From NCBI GenBank assembly GCA_002381865.1, contig DFYO01000037.1:1-8698 (forward strand): a DNA stretch of 8,698 nucleotides, in the 5' to 3' direction. This document shows, piece by piece, positions 6,057 through 8,698 of this stretch. A program made the position numbers and the translations under genes. Every line of letters begins with the position of its first letter. Position 1 is the stretch's first letter. Below the pieces are notes generated by a model, which saw only the letters and a list, made by a program, of their open reading frames with translations, did not search any database and had not been told where the DNA came from. The stretch comes from Clostridiales bacterium UBA4080 (lineage in GTDB: Bacteria; Bacillota; Clostridia; Lachnospirales; Vallitaleaceae).

Positions 6057-6712
6057 ATGGATTTATCAAAAATTCCAGACAAGCTTAAAAGAAAACCTTA
6101 TTTCTGATTGATGAGATTGGAGCAGAAGCCGGGCAAAGCAAAAAAGGATAAGGTTCCGTACAGAGTGAATGGCGCAAGAGCTGACCCTACAAATCAGAAT
6201 CACTTCACAGACTTAGCAACTGTGTAGACGGTGTATGACCAAGGCGGTTATGACAGCATTGGAATAGGAATGTTTGGCGATGTCATTGCAATTGATATAG
6301 ATGGCTGTGTTGAAGACGGAAAGCTTAATGCTATGGTTACGGAGGTTGTGGAGGCACTTGATAATTATGTCGAGTACAGTATCTCCGGTACAGGTATTCA
6401 TCTGTGGATTAAGGCACCAGGCTTTGTGTATGACACCAAGCGCTATTACATCAATAATCAGAAAGCTCACATGGAAGTATATCCTGCAGGAGTTAAGAAT
6501 AAGTTTATTGTAACCACTGGAAATGCACTTAACAGAAAGGATGTTAATGAGTGCACGGAGGCATTTGCAGAGATTGTTGAAAAGTACATGGTCAGACCAA
6601 ATGCTGATAAAGTAAAGGAACCTAAGGTCAGACCGGCGGGAAGTTATCTTTCTGATGAGTCTGTTCTTAGGAAGATGTTTGAAGCAAAGAATGGTGAGAA
6701 AACAAAACTTCT
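6057..6712 (+). pseudogene. truncated phage/ICE-type primase (prim-pol N-terminus), two nonsense codons
   Basis: Starts MDLSKIPDKLKRKPYF at ATG 6057 with AGGAGG 7 nt upstream. The frame is stopped by TGA at 6105 (likely a former TGG Trp) and TAG at 6225 (likely a former CAG Gln) but otherwise continues in frame. Downstream: GIGMFGDVIAIDIDG with the acidic D-I-D of archaeo-eukaryotic-type primases, SGTGIHLWIKA, RYYINNQKAHMEVYPAG, then VTTGNAL. These match the N-terminal prim-pol half of P4/D5-type primase-helicases found in phages and integrative elements. The helicase half is missing: similarity ends near KTKLL (about 6710), where other mobile DNA is joined. The open frame from GTG 6231 has no ribosome site and is not a credible restart. 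It marks a dead integrated element next to the R-M island. Confidence 0.8.
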
Positions 6713-6832
6713 TAAATTCCACATCATATTGTTTGCTCGTTTTATAATCCTCCTAGTTCTATTTTTATTATATATTATTCGTACTAGGTGTTACAACTAT
6801 ATTATACCAGTACAATAATCAAATGTGGTACA
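6709..6832 (-). mobile_element. probable 5' end fragment of an IS3-family element
   Basis: Read on the - strand from 6832: a TGTACCACATTTGAT terminus-like sequence, an extended -10 TGGTATAAT (6809-6801), an untranslated stretch, AGGAGG (6754-6749), 8 nt, then ACG (6740-6738) where a start codon is expected. Translation from there gives T/M-SKQYDVEFKK, like the first residues of IS3-family OrfA transposases (pattern K-Y-D-x-E-F-K). The frame then runs into antisense primase sequence. So only about 120 bp remain and the start looks mutated from ATG to ACG. The family call is by eye and moderate. Confidence 0.4.
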
Positions 6833-6858
6833 TTAGGACATTATCATATGTGAGTCAG

Positions 6859-6922
6859 AGTTAACAACAAGAATTAAAATAAGTTAACAACAAGAATTAA
6901 AATAAGCACAAGAATTAAAATA
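6859..6922. repeat. 23-bp tandem repeat, two full copies and one shortened copy
   Basis: Copies at 6859-6881 and 6882-6904 are identical, each containing AGTTAACAACAAGAATT and ending AAAATA. A third at 6905-6922 lacks about five bases but keeps CAAGAATTAAAATAAG. Each copy contains CAAG directly followed by AATTAAAATAAG. CAAG is one of the reported IS91-family target tetranucleotides, so the array may lie at the left boundary of the IS91-family element. Confidence 0.8.
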
Positions 6923-6926
6923 AGCA

Positions 6927-6955
6927 TTGACAATGAGAGTGTTTGCTGTTATTCT
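6927..6955 (+). promoter_or_regulatory. strong sigma-A-type promoter
   Basis: A perfect -35 TTGACA (6927-6932), 17-nt spacer, and -10 TATTCT (6950-6955) preceded by TG one base away. Expected transcription start near 6962. No gene with a ribosome site follows; the transcript would end at the terminator at 7049-7077. Confidence 0.65.
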
Positions 6956-6961
6956 TATATC

Positions 6962-7077
6962 AAATAGTAAAGAGCTTTCGTTCTTGCTATTGGTGTGATC
7001 GCTTTCGTGATGATATTTAGGCATATTGGAATATTGTTAAGGTAAGTCGATCATACGTCACTGTATGATCTTTTTTT
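6962..7077 (+). ncRNA. candidate small RNA of about 116 nt
   Basis: Bounded by a good promoter and a perfect intrinsic terminator, with no credible coding frame. The first hairpin begins at the predicted start: AATAGTAA-A-GAG (6963-6974) pairs with TTC-TTGCTATT (6981-6991) around a CTTTCG loop, with one bulge and G-U pairs. A second hairpin ATCGC (6998-7002) / GTGAT (7007-7011) encloses TTTC. The octamer GCTTTCGT occurs at the tip of both. I do not recognise a known RNA family. It could be a regulator carried by the IS91-family element or by the decayed element. Existence is inferred only from promoter, structure and terminator. Confidence 0.45.
7049..7077 (+). terminator. intrinsic terminator of the candidate small RNA
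   Basis: A perfect 8-bp stem GATCATAC (7049-7056) / GTATGATC (7063-7070), 6-nt loop, then seven T residues (7071-7077). Confidence 0.88.
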
Positions 7078-7121
7078 ATATTTTAGGAAAGTTCTACTTT
7101 TCTAAAATACAGGGTTTAAAA

Positions 7122-7163
7122 CAAAAAAAATAATCCAAGGCATATAAAATAGCCAAGGATTAT
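7122..7163 (-). terminator. terminator of the transposase operon
   Basis: On the - strand, ATAATCC/GGATTAT (7163-7157 with 7136-7130) and GGC/GCC (7154-7152 with 7141-7139) form a stem with a small A/A internal loop, followed by a run of about eight T (7130-7123). It lies 17 bases beyond the stop of the zinc-ribbon gene. Confidence 0.8.
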
Positions 7164-7179
7164 AGACTTAGAAAATTAA

Positions 7180-7413
7180 TTATTCATGATTGTATGTAAA
7201 ACCACGAATACCAGTATAATTTTTTGGAGTCATTGTACCATCACACACTTGGCAATCAGGAGTAGGTGGTACAGAAGGATCAAGACCATCAAAGATATTG
7301 TCTTGTTCCAGTTGCTGAACAATGAAACGAGGAACCCAAAGTGAGTAGTTGCATTTTTTACAGACGAATTCGATAAGATCGTCGTTTTTAGTGAAACCTT
7401 CTAATATATTCAT
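7180..7413 (-). CDS. small zinc-ribbon protein downstream of the IS91 transposase
   Basis: A 77-residue protein starting MNILEGFTKN. Two CxxC pairs, C18-K-K-C21 and C54-Q-V-C57, could bind one zinc ion in a rubredoxin-like ribbon; between them lies SLWVPRFIVQQLEQDNIF. No signal peptide or membrane segment is seen. I start it at the ATG at 7413, where GGAGG lies 6 nt upstream; the frame is open further up to 7470, but that part overlaps the transposase end and has no ribosome site. It begins 19 nt after the transposase stop and shares its terminator, so the two form an operon. I do not know its function. Given the placement it may be an accessory of transposition or DNA binding, which is inference. 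Confidence 0.7.
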   Translation of the reverse strand: MNILEGFTKNDDLIEFVCKKCNYSLWVPRFIVQQLEQDNIFDGLDPSVPPTPDCQVCDGTMTPKNYTGIRGFTYNHE

Positions 7414-7432
7414 AGTGACCTCCATATGCTTG

Positions 7433-8584
7433 TTAAGCATTATTATAAGCAAGAGGGGGCCCAATAGCAAGGTAGGGTTTAACTTTATCTGGAATAATAA
7501 TATCCAGAAGTTTCATCGTATTGCCACAGCGAAGACAGGAAAGAGAGTCAATCTTAAAGGAAAGAAGAATACGAGCACGCCAGTGAGAATGGGTTTCGTA
7601 GAACTTACGTTTAGATTTAGACAGCATGAGAAAAAGTTTGTTAGAGTGTTTATATTTTTTGGCATAAAGGCCATAGTAACGAATCGTTTTAAACTGATGA
7701 TCGTGAATATGAATGATTAAACGTTTAAAAAATTCAAAGACAGGAATGGTTTCTTCAACACGTTCATCATCTTCATGGCGGTCATAATAAAAAGAAACAG
7801 ACGAATCTTTATAGTCAAGAATGCGGGACTGAGCCATAGCAGGACGGCCGGTGTATCGAATAATATATTTAATAGCTTCAAAAGGATCTGAATATTCCTT
7901 TTTAGGAGCATTAACATAAAAGCCATCTTGATAAGAAGAAAAAAGAAAAGATTTCAGCTGATAAAAAGATGGAGGAAGATGTTTGGAAAGTAAGTCAAGT
8001 AAAGCTGCTTGCCAACGTTTGCGAAGAGCAATAAAACTGATATGAGAAATTTTACGCCAAACAGTTTTGTTACCGGAAGCACCTTCGGTGAGAAGCATAT
8101 GAATGTGAGGATTCCACTTGATGTCACGACCAAAAGTATGAAGAGTGGAAACAAAACCGGGTTTAAAGGATTCAGATTTGTTGAGTTCATGAAACCATGA
8201 AAGAATAACTTTAGCAGATGCCTCGAAAAGAACGTTTAAAAGGTTGCGATCTTTACGAAAATAAATGCGAAGCTCTTTTGGAAGGGTAAAAACCACATGA
8301 CGATGTGGGCAGTTGATTAATTTACGAGATATTGATAAGGCACGGTCTTGAATGTAATTGGCACCGCAAGAATTGCAAAAACGACTTTTGCATGTGAATC
8401 CAACATATTTAAGTTTGCCACAATCAGGGCAATAGTAAAGGGCATGACCCATGGATGGGTCGCCACAGTTAATAATTTTTTGAACATTATCAAGGACAAC
8501 TTGACGAATAGGGTAACCTAGTTCAAGAAAAGCTGGCCAATGGTCAGAGAAAATGTCTTTGATTTTAATTGATTGTTTGCTCAT
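7433..8584 (-). CDS. IS91-family transposase (Y2 HUH endonuclease)
   Basis: A 383-residue transposase that would nick and join single-stranded DNA during rolling-circle-like transposition. N-terminal zinc-binding region: C40, H47, C52-PD-C55, C65, then RFCNSCG with C70 and C73 (Zn_Tnp_IS91 type). The metal-binding HUH motif is H160-I-H162 in KWNPHIHMLLTEG. Paired catalytic tyrosines Y240 and Y244 in KYIIRYTGR are spaced as in Y2 enzymes. A further C350-LR-C353 lies near the C-terminus. No frameshift or internal stop is seen, so it may be active. I use the ATG at 8584 (MSKQSIKIKD) with GGTGA five bases upstream, not the TTG at 8596. It is followed by the zinc-ribbon gene in the same operon. 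Confidence 0.92.
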   Translation of the reverse strand: MSKQSIKIKDIFSDHWPAFLELGYPIRQVVLDNVQKIINCGDPSMGHALYYCPDCGKLKYVGFTCKSRFCNSCGANYIQDRALSISRKLINCPHRHVVFTLPKELRIYFRKDRNLLNVLFEASAKVILSWFHELNKSESFKPGFVSTLHTFGRDIKWNPHIHMLLTEGASGNKTVWRKISHISFIALRKRWQAALLDLLSKHLPPSFYQLKSFLFSSYQDGFYVNAPKKEYSDPFEAIKYIIRYTGRPAMAQSRILDYKDSSVSFYYDRHEDDERVEETIPVFEFFKRLIIHIHDHQFKTIRYYGLYAKKYKHSNKLFLMLSKSKRKFYETHSHWRARILLSFKIDSLSCLRCGNTMKLLDIIIPDKVKPYLAIGPPLAYNNA

Positions 8585-8638
8585 AAATATCACCAAAGAT
8601 GTTATAGCAAAAAATCAGAAATAAAGCAAGAGAAGAAC

Positions 8639-8698
8639 AAAAGAAAAGCCAGTTGCTAAAGCAACCGACTTTTTAACGAGGCGAAGCCTCTTTGTTCT
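8639..8698. repeat. paired hairpins at the probable terIS end of the IS91-family element
   Basis: Hairpin 1: GTTGC (8652-8656), TAAA, GCAAC (8661-8665), extended imperfectly by AAAAG/CTTTT. Hairpin 2: GAGGC (8678-8682), GAA, GCCTC (8686-8690). After this comes TTTGTTCT, with GTTC at 8694-8697. Two short palindromes upstream of the transposase fit an IS91-type terminal end. Hairpin 1 with its A-rich and T-rich flanks could also act as a bidirectional terminator that insulates the transposase from outside. Confidence 0.5.

Larger units (their letters stand above)
7081..7698 (-). other. left part of the IS91-family element: hairpin, terminator and accessory gene
   Basis: An additional hairpin TTTTAGGAAAGT (7081-7092) / ACTTTTCTAAAA (7096-7107), with one G-T pair, lies just beyond the operon terminator and directly after the T-run of the small-RNA terminator. 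It could belong to the replication-origin end (oriIS) of the IS91-family element, which lies downstream of the transposase. The exact end of the element cannot be fixed from this sequence. Confidence 0.3.
7081..8698 (-). mobile_element. IS91-family (HUH, Y2) insertion sequence, ends provisional
   Basis: Contains an apparently intact transposase (8584-7433), a small zinc-ribbon gene (7413-7180) and a terminator, all on the - strand. The right edge has paired short hairpins upstream of the transposase, expected for the terIS end; the left end (oriIS) is somewhere between about 6870 and 7130. IS91-family elements move by rolling-circle-like transposition and leave no target duplication, so none was expected. 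The window stops at or near the right end, so completeness cannot be verified. Confidence 0.65.

Noticed and set aside
6231..6818. Stand-alone 195-residue protein starting at GTG 6231
   Set aside because: It is the continuation of the primase frame after a nonsense codon; no ribosome site, and its last 30 or so residues are mobile-element junction sequence.
6933..6998. 21-residue frame MRVFAVIL... inside the small-RNA promoter region
   Set aside because: Its ATG lies directly after the -35, upstream of the predicted transcript start, and has no ribosome site.

Overview
The window is AT-rich, uses strong AGGAGG-type ribosome binding sites and reads like a Clostridia chromosome, most likely Lachnospiraceae. 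That placement rests on protein style, codon use and the type of mobile-element debris, not on a marker gene. The whole window is accessory DNA: a multi-gene restriction-modification (R-M) island followed by layers of decayed or intact mobile elements.

Positions 1-658 hold no convincing gene. There is a 41-bp direct repeat (about three copies), some short decayed open frames, and a strong hairpin terminator at 659-700. An extended -10 promoter (732-759) then starts the R-M block on the + strand: a beta-class DNA adenine methyltransferase (M1, 791-1507); a C-type HTH controller (1589-1810) with its own promoter; two paralogous PD-(D/E)XK endonuclease-like proteins of 288 residues each (R1 1807-2673, R2 2673-3539); and a second beta-class methyltransferase (M2, 3523-4572). 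M2 is a close paralogue of M1 and carries a C-terminal winged-helix-like extension. C, R1, R2 and M2 overlap end to end. A bidirectional terminator (4578-4611) separates this block from a convergent Dam/D12-type adenine methyltransferase (M3, 5669-4611).

The reading I favour is that R1 and R2 form a heterodimeric endonuclease for an asymmetric, nearly palindromic site. M1 and M2 would each methylate one strand, the controller would delay endonuclease expression, and M3 would be either a third protecting enzyme or an independent neighbour. BbvCI and Bpu10I are precedents for two-subunit endonucleases with two methyltransferases, but the proteins here look closer to the TdeIII/MjaII endonuclease style and the methyltransferases are DPPY-type.

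From 5761 rightwards the DNA is mobile-element debris: a terminator; the N-terminal part of a phage/ICE-type primase broken by two in-frame stops and truncated near 6710; a short fragment that looks like the 5' end of an IS3-family element (6709-6832); 23-bp tandem repeats; a compact promoter-terminator unit that could encode a small RNA of about 116 nt (6962-7077); and a nearly complete IS91-family (HUH, Y2) element on the - strand. The IS91 element carries its transposase (8584-7433) and a 77-residue zinc-ribbon protein (7413-7180), followed by a terminator. Paired hairpins at the right edge of the window are probably its terminal end.
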